The notes: generated by a model not told the origin, from the sequence alone. 64,000 nt of DNA from Limnohabitans sp. WS1 (GCF_003063265.1 NZ_NERU01000005.1:124001-188000), one strand, 5' to 3'. Counted from the first letter of the stretch, positions 29,659 through 39,049 are shown. Program-made: numbers and translations.

Positions 29659-29697
29659 TCTATAGGTCTTACAGAAACAGGTTTTGACTTGGGTCAA
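29659..29697 (-). promoter_or_regulatory. FNR/CRP-type site and -10 box of the uspA gene
   Basis: On the reverse strand TTGACCCAAGTCAA (29697-29684) is a perfect 5-4-5 dyad close to the FNR/ANR consensus TTGAT-N4-ATCAA. After 19 bp comes TATAGA (29664-29659), a good -10 box. That puts the dyad centre about 40 bp before the start of transcription, the class II activator position. ATG is 35 bp beyond. Binding by FNR is inferred from consensus and spacing. Confidence 0.5.
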
Positions 29698-29791
29698 TTG
29701 GAGCCACGAGGTGAGCACTTTTTTAACAGGACAGACCCTGTTGATGGCTGTGGCCAACAAGTGCCCAACAGGGGGATGGACAACGGGGATT

Positions 29792-30838
29792 TCAGGCCGC
29801 TTCTTTGTAGAAAAACCCGCTGTGCACGTTGCGTGGTGCCAGGGGGGCCACGGCACGGCCAATCGCGCCAATGTGCTCAGGGGTGGTGCCGCAACAGCCG
29901 CCCACGATGTTGACCAAGCCTTCGGCGGCAAATTCGTGCAGCAAACGGCTGGTGACTTCGGGCGTTTCGTCAAAGCCGGTGTCGCTCATGGGGTTGGGCA
30001 GGCCGGCGTTGGGGTAGCAACTGATGAAGGTGTCGCCCGCCACCTTGTTCAATTCCTGGATGTAGGGGCGCATGAGCGTCGCGCCCAAAGCGCAGTTCAG
30101 GCCAATGGCCAGGGGCTGGGCGTGGCGCACGCTGTGCCAAAAAGCCGTCACGGTCTGGCCGCTCAAAATGCGGCCCGAAGCATCGGTCACCGTGCCGCTG
30201 ATGATCAGCGGCAGTCGCTCACCGCTGGCTTCAAAGTACTCTTCAATCGCAAACAACGCGGCCTTGGCATTCAGGGTGTCAAAAATCGTCTCAACCAACA
30301 GCACGTCGGAGCCGCCTTGCACCAAGGCTTGGACCTGCTCGTAATAGGCCGCACGCAATTCTTCAAAAGTCACGTTGCGTGCACCGGCGTCGTTCACGTC
30401 GGGGCTGATGCTGGCTGTTTTCGGCGTGGGGCCCAAGGCGCCGACCACAAAGCGCGGCTTGTCGGGGGTGGAGAATTTGTCGCAGGCCGCGCGGGCTAAC
30501 TTGGCAGACTGCAGGTTCATCTCTCGGGCCAGGTGCTGCATGTCGTAGTCGGCCTGAGCGATTGTGGTTGCGCCAAAGGTGTTGGTCTCGATCAGGTCGG
30601 CCCCGGCGGCCAAATAGCCTTCGTGGATGTCACGGATCACGTCGGGTCGGGTCAGGCTCAGCAGTTCGTTGTTGCCCTTGACGTCTTTGGGGAAGTCCTT
30701 GAAACGCTCACCCCGGTAATCGGCCTCGGACAATTTAAAGCGCTGGATCATGGTGCCCATGGCCCCATCGAGGATGGCGATGCGGTTTTTCAGGATCTCG
30801 GGCAGCGCCTGGGCGCGGGTGTAGTTCAAGGGGGTCAT
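29792..30838 (-). CDS. metH: Methionine synthase, homocysteine-binding module (split MetH part 1)
   Basis: 348 residues from [16 protein letters not shown]. Betaine-homocysteine S-methyltransferase-type barrel: [10 protein letters not shown] at the N-terminus, [11 protein letters not shown] with the first zinc region, GLNCALGA, and the paired Cys of [11 protein letters not shown] that, with the Cys in GLNC, bind zinc. This equals the first third of cobalamin-dependent MetH. The remaining modules are encoded 14 kb away on the other strand (45083-47833). Split MetH is common in Burkholderiales, usually as neighbouring genes. No riboswitch is seen upstream of this half. Confidence 0.92.
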   Translation of the reverse strand: MTPLNYTRAQALPEILKNRIAILDGAMGTMIQRFKLSEADYRGERFKDFPKDVKGNNELLSLTRPDVIRDIHEGYLAAGADLIETNTFGATTIAQADYDMQHLAREMNLQSAKLARAACDKFSTPDKPRFVVGALGPTPKTASISPDVNDAGARNVTFEELRAAYYEQVQALVQGGSDVLLVETIFDTLNAKAALFAIEEYFEASGERLPLIISGTVTDASGRILSGQTVTAFWHSVRHAQPLAIGLNCALGATLMRPYIQELNKVAGDTFISCYPNAGLPNPMSDTGFDETPEVTSRLLHEFAAEGLVNIVGGCCGTTPEHIGAIGRAVAPLAPRNVHSGFFYKEAA

Positions 30839-31134
30839 GCGGGGTGGAATGTGACAAAAGACAAGTGCGCCATTGTCGCCGAAGCACAAAAAATGGGCAG
30901 ATCAACAGGTGCGAGAGCGTTGGGTGCTGTGGACGACCCAGGGCAGGCCAGGCACTTTTTTCAAGGGATCGATGGCACACCCATGGTGGTTTGTCGGCAA
31001 GGTTGGCGTCACCTTGCAGGGTGCACAAATCTGTGTCTTGGACATGCGATGAGAAATTTTTTCAGTTCAAAAGAACATCAATGATCCTTGAGATTAAGTG
31101 AAAATGTCGCAAAAACAAGGTGAAAGTGTCCATC

Positions 31135-33357
31135 ATGAATGCAGCAACAAACGAAACGACCGCCGCCCTGGCGTTCAACGAGGCCAATGCCGCCTACAAA
31201 ACAGGTGACTGGCAGCAGGCCCTCTTGTGTGCCGAAAACGCATTGGCAGCCCATGCGGGCTTGGTCCCGGCGCACTTCATGAAAGCCCGATGCCTGGTGA
31301 AATTGGGTCAGGCGATGGCCGCACGAGAAGCGTTTGCGCAAACTTTGCGCCTCGATGCGGGCCAATTCAGCGTTTGGCTGGAAGCTGGGCATTTGTGCAA
31401 ACAAATGGGTGAGTTGGCGCAGGCCTCGGCGGCCTACCAGCGTGCCATGGATGTGTCGCCACAGCGCTTCGAAGCGTATCTGGCCATGGCACGCGTGATG
31501 GCCCAGCAAGGGCACACCGAACTGGCCAATCGGGCCTACAACGAGGCGGTGCAAAAAGCCGCCGCCAAGGATCAAGATGCCGTGCGTCAGGTCCACTGGT
31601 TCATGGGGCAATACGTGCTCGAGCTGGGCCATGCCCAAGAGTCACTCAACTGCTTCAACGAAGCCCTCAAAGCGACCCGCGCCGACAAACCCGAAGAGTT
31701 GGCCAACCTGGCCGCTGAAATCCAAATGGATGCGGCCAAAGCCTGGCTGCGGCTGGGCCAGCGCGACAAAGCCATGCGTTTGTTGACCTTGGCTTCGGTT
31801 GCCACCCAGGAGTCGACCTTGTCGCGCTTGGCGGCACTGAGTTTTCGCAACAATTTCTGGCAAGAAGCGATTGAAATTTCTCGCCGCTGTGTTGCGCTCT
31901 ACCCCCAAAGTCCTTGGGCGCACTGGAACTTGGCCCATCTGCTGGCCGAATGCTGGCAGATGCACGAGGCCGAGTTGGTGTTGCAGCAAGCCGAAGCCCT
32001 CGCCCCCATGCCGGGGGCTCGTTCATTGCGTGCCGCTGTGGCCGGCAAAGTGGGCGATGCCGATCAAGCCCTGGCTTTGTACATGGCCCTGGCCAAATCC
32101 GAGGACAAGGACTCGGGGTACGCGTCCAGTGCGGCCATGAGCTCTTTGTACAGCGACACCCCAACAGCACAGCAGGTGGCCGATTTGCACCGCGATTTGT
32201 TTGCACATTGGGGCGATGGCGCACGCAGTCGTGCCTCGTTTGTGCGTGCGCCTTTGTCAGGACGACGCCTGAAACTGGCCATTGTGTCGGCCGATTTTCA
32301 CCATCAACACCCGGTCAATATTTTCATGCAACCGGTGTTGCGCGAGTTGGACCGGTCGAAGTTTGAATTGACCATGTACTTTGTGGGTGATTCTCATGAC
32401 GAACAAACCGCCTTGGCCCGCACGCGCACCGAACACTGGGTCGAGGTGGGGGCGTTGAACACCACACAACTGGCCAAACGCATCGATGCCGATGGCATTG
32501 ACGTGTTGCTGGACATGGCCGGTCACACCAGCCAGCACCGCATGCAGTTGTTTGCGCAACGCGCAGCACCGGTGCAGATGACGTATTTGGGTTACCCCGG
32601 CTCGACCGGGGTGCCCAACATGGACTTTATTTTGGGCGATGCCGTGGTCACGCCCGAAGGCTGCGAGCGTCTGTACACCGAACAGGTCTTGCGTTTGCCC
32701 GGCACCGTGTTTTGCTATGCACCCGAGGACGATTACCCCTACCCGGCCCATGAATCGGCCACGGCGCAAAGGCCATTGACTTTTGGCTCGTTCAACAATG
32801 TGCCCAAGTTGACGCCGCGCACGCTGGCCTTGTGGGCCAAAGTGTTGGCAGCGGTGCCTGATTCGCGTTTGCTGCTCAAGGCCCCCAGCTTCAGCGACGA
32901 GGCGGCTCAGCAGATTTTTACCGAACGCTTGCAGGCCTTGGGTGTGGACATGGCCCGGGTGGAGTTTCGGGGCCCTGTGGGCCTGAGCGACATGATGGCC
33001 GAGTACGCCGACGTGGACATCGCCCTGGACCCCGTGCCCTACAACGGTGGCACGACCAGCTTGCAAGCCATGTGGATGGGGGTGCCCGTGGTGACGCAAA
33101 TGGGCGCACATTTTGTGTCTCGCATGGGCGCGAGCTTCATGACGGCCGCCGGTTTGTCCGAGTGGGTGGCCCAAGACGATGAAGATTACGTGGCCATTGC
33201 CCAAAAAATGGCCAAAGATCGCCAAGCTTTGGTCAAGCTCAAAAAAGGTTTGCGCCAGCGCTTAAAGAAGAACAAGGCATGGGATGTGGTGGCCCACACC
33301 CGCGCCTTGGAAGCAGCCATTGTTCAAGCCGCCAGCGCGGCTCATGACCCCCTGTGA
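31135..33357 (+). CDS. TPR protein with SPINDLY/OGT-type glycosyltransferase domain
   Basis: 740 residues from the ATG at 31135 (a GTG five codons upstream is in frame). Residues 1 to about 360 are tetratricopeptide repeats (for example ANAAYKTGDWQQALLCAENAL). Residues 375-735 match glycosyltransferase family 41, the O-GlcNAc transferase group: VSADFHHQHPVNIFMQPVL, DMAGHTSQHRMQLFAQRAAP, YPGSTGVPNMDF, FGSFNNVPKLTPRTL and DPVPYNGGTTSLQAMWMGVPVV. It would transfer a sugar from a nucleotide donor to Ser/Thr of a cytosolic target. Donor and acceptor are unknown. The 296 bp between metH part 1 and this gene hold no other gene I can support. Confidence 0.85.
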   Translation: MNAATNETTAALAFNEANAAYKTGDWQQALLCAENALAAHAGLVPAHFMKARCLVKLGQAMAAREAFAQTLRLDAGQFSVWLEAGHLCKQMGELAQASAAYQRAMDVSPQRFEAYLAMARVMAQQGHTELANRAYNEAVQKAAAKDQDAVRQVHWFMGQYVLELGHAQESLNCFNEALKATRADKPEELANLAAEIQMDAAKAWLRLGQRDKAMRLLTLASVATQESTLSRLAALSFRNNFWQEAIEISRRCVALYPQSPWAHWNLAHLLAECWQMHEAELVLQQAEALAPMPGARSLRAAVAGKVGDADQALALYMALAKSEDKDSGYASSAAMSSLYSDTPTAQQVADLHRDLFAHWGDGARSRASFVRAPLSGRRLKLAIVSADFHHQHPVNIFMQPVLRELDRSKFELTMYFVGDSHDEQTALARTRTEHWVEVGALNTTQLAKRIDADGIDVLLDMAGHTSQHRMQLFAQRAAPVQMTYLGYPGSTGVPNMDFILGDAVVTPEGCERLYTEQVLRLPGTVFCYAPEDDYPYPAHESATAQRPLTFGSFNNVPKLTPRTLALWAKVLAAVPDSRLLLKAPSFSDEAAQQIFTERLQALGVDMARVEFRGPVGLSDMMAEYADVDIALDPVPYNGGTTSLQAMWMGVPVVTQMGAHFVSRMGASFMTAAGLSEWVAQDDEDYVAIAQKMAKDRQALVKLKKGLRQRLKKNKAWDVVAHTRALEAAIVQAASAAHDPL

Positions 33358-33420
33358 TCCATGGCAGGCCAATGGCTGCCCTGTTGATTGGACCGGGTGC
33401 TTGAGAGGCGCAGCCGAGCT

Positions 33421-34902
33421 TCAGGGCATGCGGGCCATGACTTCGGCCACCGATGCGGTGAGTTTCTGCGCATAGGGCACATGCAAAAACTCGTTCGGCC
33501 CATGCGCGTTGCTTTTGGGTCCGAGCACACCACAGACCATCATTTGAGCTTGGGGGAAACCGGCACTCAACATGTTCATGAGCGGGATGGTGCCGCCTTG
33601 GCCAATGTAGCCCACCCGTGCGCCAAAGTGCGCTTGGCTGGCGCTGTTGAGCGCTTGCTCGAACCAGGGCAAGGTGTCGGGGGCGTTCCAGCCTGTGGCG
33701 CCACCATTGGATTCAAATGTCACCCGCGCTTGGTAGGGTGCGTTGTCCTCCAGCAAGGCTTTCATTTCGGCCACGGCCTGCGCCGCGTCCACCAAGGGGG
33801 GCAGGCGCAAGCTGAGTTTGAAAGCGGTGTAGGGCCGCAGCACATTGCCCGCATCTTTCAAGGCCGGAAAGCCATCGGCACCGGTCACGCTGAGCGTGGG
33901 TGTCCACGTTCTGTTGAGCAGGGCTTGGGTGGGGTCGGTGGTGGTGGGCAGGGCAAAACTGGTGGAGCCGCCACAGTCATAGTGCGCCCAGGGAAATCGT
34001 TTGTAGACCTCATCGCCCAAAATGGCGGCCGTGGCTTGGGCTTGCGCCAGCCGCTCGGTGGGCACTTCGCAATGGAAACTGGCGGGCAGCAAGCGCCCGG
34101 TGGCACTGTCTTCGAGTCGGTCAAGCACTTGGCGCATGATGCGAAAGCTCGAGGGCACCAAGCCCGAGGCGTCGCCCGAGTGGATGCCCTCGGTCAGGAT
34201 TTGCACCTTCAGGGTGCCGCTGGCCATGCCGCGCAAGCTGGTGGTCAACCACAGTTGGTCGTAGTTGCCTGCCCCACTGTCCAGGCAAATGACCAAGCCC
34301 ACATCACCCAAGCGGGTGCGCAACGCGTCCACATAGGGCAGCAGATCGTAGGAGCCTGATTCTTCGCAGGTTTCGATCACGCCAACAATGCGCGGGTGTG
34401 GTGTTTTTTGGCTCTTGAGGGCTTGCACCGCCGCGATGCTGGCGTACACGGCATAACCATCGTCAGCGCCGCCACGCCCATACAGCTTGCCGTCTTCATA
34501 AACCGGGGTCCATGGGCCAAGGTCATTGCGCCAGCCGTTGAATTCGGGCTGCTTGTCCATGTGGCCATACATCAAGATGGTTTGGCCAGAGCCTTGGTCA
34601 GCACTGCGGGTGGCGTCCACTTCAAAGAACATCACGGGTGTGCGGCCAGGCAAGCGGATGATTTCGAGCTTCAAGCCTTCGACTTTTTGCGCCAACACCC
34701 AATCGGCGGCATGGCGCAAAACGGTTTCAATGTGGCCGTTGGCGGCCCAATCGGCATCGAAGGCGGGTGATTTGGCTGGAATCTCGATGTATTTTTTGAG
34801 CTCGGACAAAATCGAGCCGTCCCAAGCTTGTGTCACTTCTTTCAGTGCCAAAGCGCTGTCCAGGTGCCCAGAGGGCATTTCGCGGTGCAAAGGTGCATTC
34901 AT
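33421..34902 (-). CDS. M20-family metallopeptidase
   Basis: 493 residues, cytosolic. Di-zinc site residues are visible: MYGHMDKQPEFNGW (His), GRGGADDGYAVYAS (bridging Asp), IETCEESGS (catalytic Glu-Glu), LDSGAGNYD and a C-terminal SNAHGPNEFLHV (His). The central dimerisation insert contains TEGIHSGDASGLVPSSF. Related to dipeptidase and carnosinase-like M20 enzymes. Exact peptide substrate unknown. Transcribed separately; convergent with the OGT gene. Confidence 0.87.
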   Translation of the reverse strand: MNAPLHREMPSGHLDSALALKEVTQAWDGSILSELKKYIEIPAKSPAFDADWAANGHIETVLRHAADWVLAQKVEGLKLEIIRLPGRTPVMFFEVDATRSADQGSGQTILMYGHMDKQPEFNGWRNDLGPWTPVYEDGKLYGRGGADDGYAVYASIAAVQALKSQKTPHPRIVGVIETCEESGSYDLLPYVDALRTRLGDVGLVICLDSGAGNYDQLWLTTSLRGMASGTLKVQILTEGIHSGDASGLVPSSFRIMRQVLDRLEDSATGRLLPASFHCEVPTERLAQAQATAAILGDEVYKRFPWAHYDCGGSTSFALPTTTDPTQALLNRTWTPTLSVTGADGFPALKDAGNVLRPYTAFKLSLRLPPLVDAAQAVAEMKALLEDNAPYQARVTFESNGGATGWNAPDTLPWFEQALNSASQAHFGARVGYIGQGGTIPLMNMLSAGFPQAQMMVCGVLGPKSNAHGPNEFLHVPYAQKLTASVAEVMARMP

Positions 34903-34986
34903 TCCAAACTCCTAAGGGCATCAAAAACAAACACTTTATCGTTTTTAAGGGGGACATGCAGGTGCCAGATGACGCCAAAACAGCCC

Positions 34987-35748
34987 TTATGGCGTGTGGC
35001 CTTCATCCTCCAGCAGCATCCGCTGCAGTTCCAGCAGCTCTTGCGGGCTCAGGCCAATGGCCCCGTGCAGGTAGTCGCGCATGCCCCCGTGCTGCGTTTC
35101 GACGGCTTCAAACGCTGCATGCAAAAACTCGGGCTGCACTTGCCACAGCACTTTCATGACATGGGGGTGGCCTTGGCCTTCCAGTCGTGTGTCACGCTTG
35201 TACAGCTGGTTGGTCAGCAGATAGTCGTGCTCGATGGTGGCGCGGTCCACGCCCAAGGCCGACAGCAGCAACGCAGCAGCAAACCCGGTCCGGTCTTTGC
35301 CTGCCGTACAGTGAAAAACTTGCGGTGTGGGGTGTTCCAGCAAGTGCTTTAAAAACCGACCAAAGGTGTGGGCGTTGTGGTTGACAAAATCTCGGTAGGT
35401 CTCGCGCATCAAGTTGACTGTTTCTTCGGTGCTGGGAACGATGCCCTGGGCCACCAAGGCTTGCATGCGTGCGATCACGGTGGGCTCAATCGTCAGCGCG
35501 ACCCGCTGTACGCCCGCAATGTCGTAAGGCGTGGCCGTGCACTCGTTTGCGCCGCGAAAATCCAGGCTGTGGCCAATGCCCAGACGTTTGAGTTGCGACA
35601 GATCGTCCAAGCTCAAACCCGCCAGATGGTCGGATCGAAACACTTGGCCGGTTTTAACGCGTCGCAGATCGTGAGTCCGGTAGCCGCCGACATCTCGGAA
35701 ATTGGAGGCACCTTGCAATCGAATGGTGTCGGTCAGAGGGGCGGGCAT
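34987..35748 (-). CDS. Tyrosine-protein phosphatase, Y_phosphatase3 type
   Basis: 253 residues. The signature HCTAGKDRTGFAAALLL carries the Cys-x5-Arg phosphate loop, with Lys and Asp as in the bacterial Y_phosphatase3 (IphP/LipA-like) group. RLQGASNFRDVGGY at the N-terminus and FRSDHLAGLS are the other family marks. The general acid is probably Asp in SLDFRGANE or the loop following it. May act on protein phosphotyrosine or phosphoinositides. Cytosolic as no signal is seen. Confidence 0.88.
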   Translation of the reverse strand: MPAPLTDTIRLQGASNFRDVGGYRTHDLRRVKTGQVFRSDHLAGLSLDDLSQLKRLGIGHSLDFRGANECTATPYDIAGVQRVALTIEPTVIARMQALVAQGIVPSTEETVNLMRETYRDFVNHNAHTFGRFLKHLLEHPTPQVFHCTAGKDRTGFAAALLLSALGVDRATIEHDYLLTNQLYKRDTRLEGQGHPHVMKVLWQVQPEFLHAAFEAVETQHGGMRDYLHGAIGLSPQELLELQRMLLEDEGHTP

Positions 35749-35837
35749 GGCATCTTCACTAAAGGGGTTGGGAAGTTGCCATTGTGACGATCAGGACGAA
35801 CTTGTCTGTCACTTGCATACCCCAAAGCGCGTGCAAG

Positions 35838-36272
35838 TCAGCGGGTTTGCACCATCTGGGTCTCGAGAACGCTGCGTTGACCCAGCGTTTCGCTCACCAG
35901 GTGCAATTTGCTTCTTTCAGAATGGATGCCCATTTTGACCTCTTGCCAGACGTAATAGAGCTTGCCTGCTTTGACGTGCAGGTCCAGGGTGGAGGTGTTT
36001 TCTGACACCGAGGTCAGTGTGTGTTTGCCGGGTGCAACTTCTTTGTACAAAAATGTTTTGGCGGCTGTGTGCCCGATGGTTTGGCCGTCAAGCGACACCG
36101 CCATCTTCACCGTGCTTGCCAAAATTTCGTGGCGATAGATGTAAATGCCGGCCTGATGGGCGGGGGCTTGAAAGGATTTGACCTGCTGGTCTTGTTGGGC
36201 GTCGCTCAAGGAGACGCTGGTGCAAGCGACCAGATTTAAACCATAGGCAAGGCACAGGAGTAATTTTTTCAT
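35838..36272 (-). CDS. DUF2846-like lipoprotein
   Basis: 144 residues from MKKLLLCLAYGLNLVACTS, a lipoprotein signal with lipobox LVAC (Cys 17). The mature part has GIYIYRHE, MAVSLDGQTIGHTAAKTFLYKEVAPGKHTL and GKLYYVWQEVKMG, matching DUF2846, a small beta-rich family of outer or inner membrane lipoproteins. A long in-frame extension upstream lacks protein character and is excluded. Function unknown. Confidence 0.75.
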   Translation of the reverse strand: MKKLLLCLAYGLNLVACTSVSLSDAQQDQQVKSFQAPAHQAGIYIYRHEILASTVKMAVSLDGQTIGHTAAKTFLYKEVAPGKHTLTSVSENTSTLDLHVKAGKLYYVWQEVKMGIHSERSKLHLVSETLGQRSVLETQMVQTR

Positions 36273-36499
36273 GGTCAACCCATATGGGGCCAAAAAGGGG
36301 GCGTTTGCGGTTTGAGGCTGCCAAGGGCAAGCGCATTGGATGTCGAATGAACAACAAAACGGTGATTTTAATGAATACCAAATAATGCATTTTGAAAGAA
36401 AGATGGGAGGCCTCAAGCCCCGAGTTTTGTTGAGCTTTGTGCATGAAACCCCCAATCCATTCAAAGTGGGCATGGCACAGGCCTTGCATGTTCGCCAGC

Positions 36500-37708
36500 A
36501 TGCAATTCGATTTTCAGAACTTCAGAACAGTGGGGCAGGACAACCCGGATGCCTGGCGTGACCCCTTGGGCCTCATGCTGGCTTCGACCGGTGAGGGCGT
36601 GTTTGGGGTGGATCTGGAGGGGCTGTGTGTTTTCATCAACCCGGCCGGTGCGCGAATGATCGGCTTTGAGCCCGAGCAGGTGCTGGGCCAGAACATGCAC
36701 ATCCTGACGCACCACTCGCATGGTGACGGGGCGCATTACCCCATGGACGACTGCCCCATTTACAACGCCTTTCGCCGAGGCGAGCCTTGCCGCATCGACA
36801 GCGAGGTCTTCTGGCGGCAAGACGGCAGCAGCTTTGCTGTGGAGTACGCCAGTTACCCGGTGTTTGACCAAGGCCAGGTGCGCGGCGCGGTGGTCACCTT
36901 TGTGGACATCACCGAGCGCAAACGGGCCCAAGAGGCCTTGCACCGGGCCAAGGACGAGCTTGAAGTGCGCGTGGCCGAACGCACCCATGCGCTGGAAACC
37001 GCTTTGCAGCAGCTGCGCGAACTGGCCGCCTGGTCCGACGCTGTGCGCGAAGAAGAGCGCACCCGCATCGCCCGCGAGGTGCACGACGAACTGGGCAGTT
37101 TGCTGGTGGCGCTCAAGATGGATGTGGGTTGGCTGGACAAGCGCCTGTCCGAGCAAGAGCAGAGGGCCGCCGAAGAAGCGCAAACCATGCGCGAGAAGAT
37201 GCGGGGCAAGTGCCAAAACATGAGCCGCCTGATCGAGAATGCGGTGGTCAACGTGGGGCGCATCATCACCGACCTGCGCCCCAGCATCCTGGACCACCAG
37301 GGCCTGTGGGGTGCGCTGGAGTGGCAGGCGCAGGAGTTTGTGCAGTCGGCTGAACAAGAACTCAAGTGGTGCATGGAAGTGAACGAGCAACGCGTGTTGC
37401 CCGAGCCCATGGCCATGGCCGTGTTCAGGATCTTTCAGGAAATGCTCAGCAACGTGGGCCGCCACGCTCGCGCACGCACGGTGGATGTGGACATGGTGGA
37501 GCGTGAAGGTTGGCTGCACCTGTCTGTGGAAGACGATGGATGCGGTGCCTTGCCCCAAGCGTTTGAGTCGGCGCAGGCCTACGGCATCATGGGCATGCGC
37601 GAGCGGGCGCGGCACTTTGGCGGCGTCATCGACATTGACAGTGCACCTGGTCGGGGGACACGCATGCGCTTGTCCATGCCTTTGCCGGACGGTGAGGTGC
37701 TCACATGA
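36500..37708 (+). CDS. Soluble PAS-domain sensor histidine kinase (NarX/HisKA_3 class)
   Basis: 402 residues if started at MQFDFQNF; other in-frame starts lie up to 63 nt upstream. PAS domain at about residues 20-135 (STGEGVFGVDLEGLCVFINPAG, then HHSHGDGAHYPMDDCPI) ends in VDITERKRAQEAL. A coiled coil leads to the HisKA_3 dimerisation helix, with the phosphorylated His in REVHDELGSLLVALK. The HATPase domain has EMLSNVGRHARA, EDDGCGALP and YGIMGMRERARHFGG. There are no membrane helices, so it senses a cytosolic signal. The His and Cys in the PAS region could bind a ligand or metal. Overlaps its regulator gene by 4 nt. Confidence 0.87.
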   Translation: MQFDFQNFRTVGQDNPDAWRDPLGLMLASTGEGVFGVDLEGLCVFINPAGARMIGFEPEQVLGQNMHILTHHSHGDGAHYPMDDCPIYNAFRRGEPCRIDSEVFWRQDGSSFAVEYASYPVFDQGQVRGAVVTFVDITERKRAQEALHRAKDELEVRVAERTHALETALQQLRELAAWSDAVREEERTRIAREVHDELGSLLVALKMDVGWLDKRLSEQEQRAAEEAQTMREKMRGKCQNMSRLIENAVVNVGRIITDLRPSILDHQGLWGALEWQAQEFVQSAEQELKWCMEVNEQRVLPEPMAMAVFRIFQEMLSNVGRHARARTVDVDMVEREGWLHLSVEDDGCGALPQAFESAQAYGIMGMRERARHFGGVIDIDSAPGRGTRMRLSMPLPDGEVLT

Positions 37709-38358
37709 ACGCCACGGTGCGCGTGCTGCTGGGCGACGACCACAAGATCGTGCGTGAAGGCCTGAAGATGGTCTTGGCCGATGACCCCTTGCTGCAGGTG
37801 GTGGCCGAAGCCGAGACCGGCCCCGGGGTGCTGGACGCCGTTTATAAACTGCAAGGACCCCAGGGCATTGATGTGGTCTTGCTGGACATCGCCCTGCCCG
37901 GCATGGACGGGTTGGATGTCTTGCAGGCTTTGCGGCGCGACTGGCCCGGCTTGCCGGTGCTGATGCTCAGCACCTACCCTGAAAAACAATACGCGGTGCG
38001 CTGCATTCAGCTGGGCGCATCGGGTTACCTGAACAAAAGCACCGACACTGACGCTTTGATGGCGGCGCTGCGTCGCGTGGCCGCAGGCGGCATGCACGTC
38101 ACACCTGCCACGGCCGAAGCGCTGGCCAGCCTGGTGAGCCAGGGCCGCACCAAAAGCGGGATCGAACTGCTCTCGCACCGCGAGCATCAGGTCTACCTTT
38201 TGTTGACCCAAGGCCACACCGTGACCGAAATTGGTGCGCAGCTGAGCTTGGCTCCCAACACGGTGAGCACTTACCGTGCACGCATCCTGGAAAAGACCGG
38301 CACCAAGAACGATGTGGAGCTGGCTTTGTACGCACAAAGCCTGAATGGGGGGCGTTGA
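37705..38358 (+). CDS. NarL/LuxR-family response regulator
   Basis: 217 residues, partner of the overlapping PAS kinase. Receiver: LLGDDHKIVREGL (acid pair), VVLLDIALPGMDGLD (phospho-Asp), LSTYPEKQ and LNKSTD (Lys). The C-terminal LuxR-type HTH is LSHREHQVYLLLTQGHTVTEIGAQLSLAPNTVSTYRARILEKTG. Target genes are not evident. The REP array and then the cyanate operon lie immediately downstream, but a regulatory link to them is only a guess. Confidence 0.9.
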   Translation: MNATVRVLLGDDHKIVREGLKMVLADDPLLQVVAEAETGPGVLDAVYKLQGPQGIDVVLLDIALPGMDGLDVLQALRRDWPGLPVLMLSTYPEKQYAVRCIQLGASGYLNKSTDTDALMAALRRVAAGGMHVTPATAEALASLVSQGRTKSGIELLSHREHQVYLLLTQGHTVTEIGAQLSLAPNTVSTYRARILEKTGTKNDVELALYAQSLNGGR

Positions 38359-38375
38359 GCGGGCCATGGATTGAG

Positions 38376-39049
38376 CCGGCCCGATGATGTTTGCACCAAC
38401 GCTTCTTGTCGTAGGAGCGACGCCCCCGTCGCGATCACCCACGCAAACCACCAAGAATCGCCCCGAGTGCGAGGCACCCACAAAATGCAGGCTTTCCCCT
38501 TGTAGGAGCGACGCCCCCGTCGCGATAAAGCCTCGCAGACCACCAATAATCGCCCCAAGTGCGAGGCACCCACAAAATGCAGGCATTCCCCTTGTAGGAG
38601 CGACGCCCCCGTCGCGATCACCCACGCAAACCACCAAGAATCGCCCCGAGGGCGGGGCTCCCACAAAATGCAGGCTTTCCCCTTGTAGGAGCGACGCCCC
38701 CGTCGCGATCACCCACGCAAACCACCAAGAATCACCCCGAGGGCGGGGCTCCCACAAAATGCAGGCTTTCCCCTTGTAGGAGCGACGCCCCCGTCGCGAT
38801 AAAGCCTCGCAGACCACCAAGAATCGCCCCAAGTGCGAGGCACCCACAAAATGCAGGCTTTCCCCTTGTAGGAGCGACGCCTACGTCGCGATCACCCACG
38901 CAAACCACGACCCATCGCCCCGAGGGCGGGGCTCCCACAAAATGCAGGCTTTCCCCTTGTAGGAGCGACGCCCCCGTCGCGATCACCCACGCAAACCACC
39001 AAGAATCGCCCCAAGGGCGGGGCTTCTACAAAATGCAGGCATTCCCCCT
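38376..39049. repeat. Tandem array of seven 91-92 bp REP-like units with a 274-bp super-repeat
   Basis: Units start with GTAGGAGCGACGCC at 38411, 38502, 38594, 38685, 38776, 38868 and 38959; a decayed eighth start is at 39050. Each unit holds a short dyad (GCGACGCCCCCGTCGC), a variable middle and a GC-rich dyad near AGGGCGGGGCTCCCAC, so its ends are inverted (GTAGGAGC/GCTCCCAC). Two middle types occur: TCACCCACGC (units 1,3,4,6,7) and TAAAGCCTCGCAG (units 2,5). Units 2-4 and 5-7 are each exactly 274 bp, showing a recent three-unit duplication. A 35-bp leader (38376-38410) matches the solo copy at 48917. No coding potential: the period is not a multiple of three. Lies between a two-component system and cynA. 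Confidence 0.9.

Noticed and set aside
30839..31134. SAH riboswitch before metH part 1
   Set aside because: A GAGCGTTG string occurs but on the wrong strand, and the pseudoknot and 3' partner blocks are missing.
37579..38847. Long reverse reading frame (422 codons) with repeating peptide over the REP array
   Set aside because: The repeated peptide arises from the 91-92 bp repeats; the period is not a multiple of three, there is no ribosome site, and the frame runs antisense through the response regulator gene.
38411..39049. CRISPR array
   Set aside because: Whole 91-92 bp units repeat, including the parts that would be spacers; no unique spacers and no cas genes.
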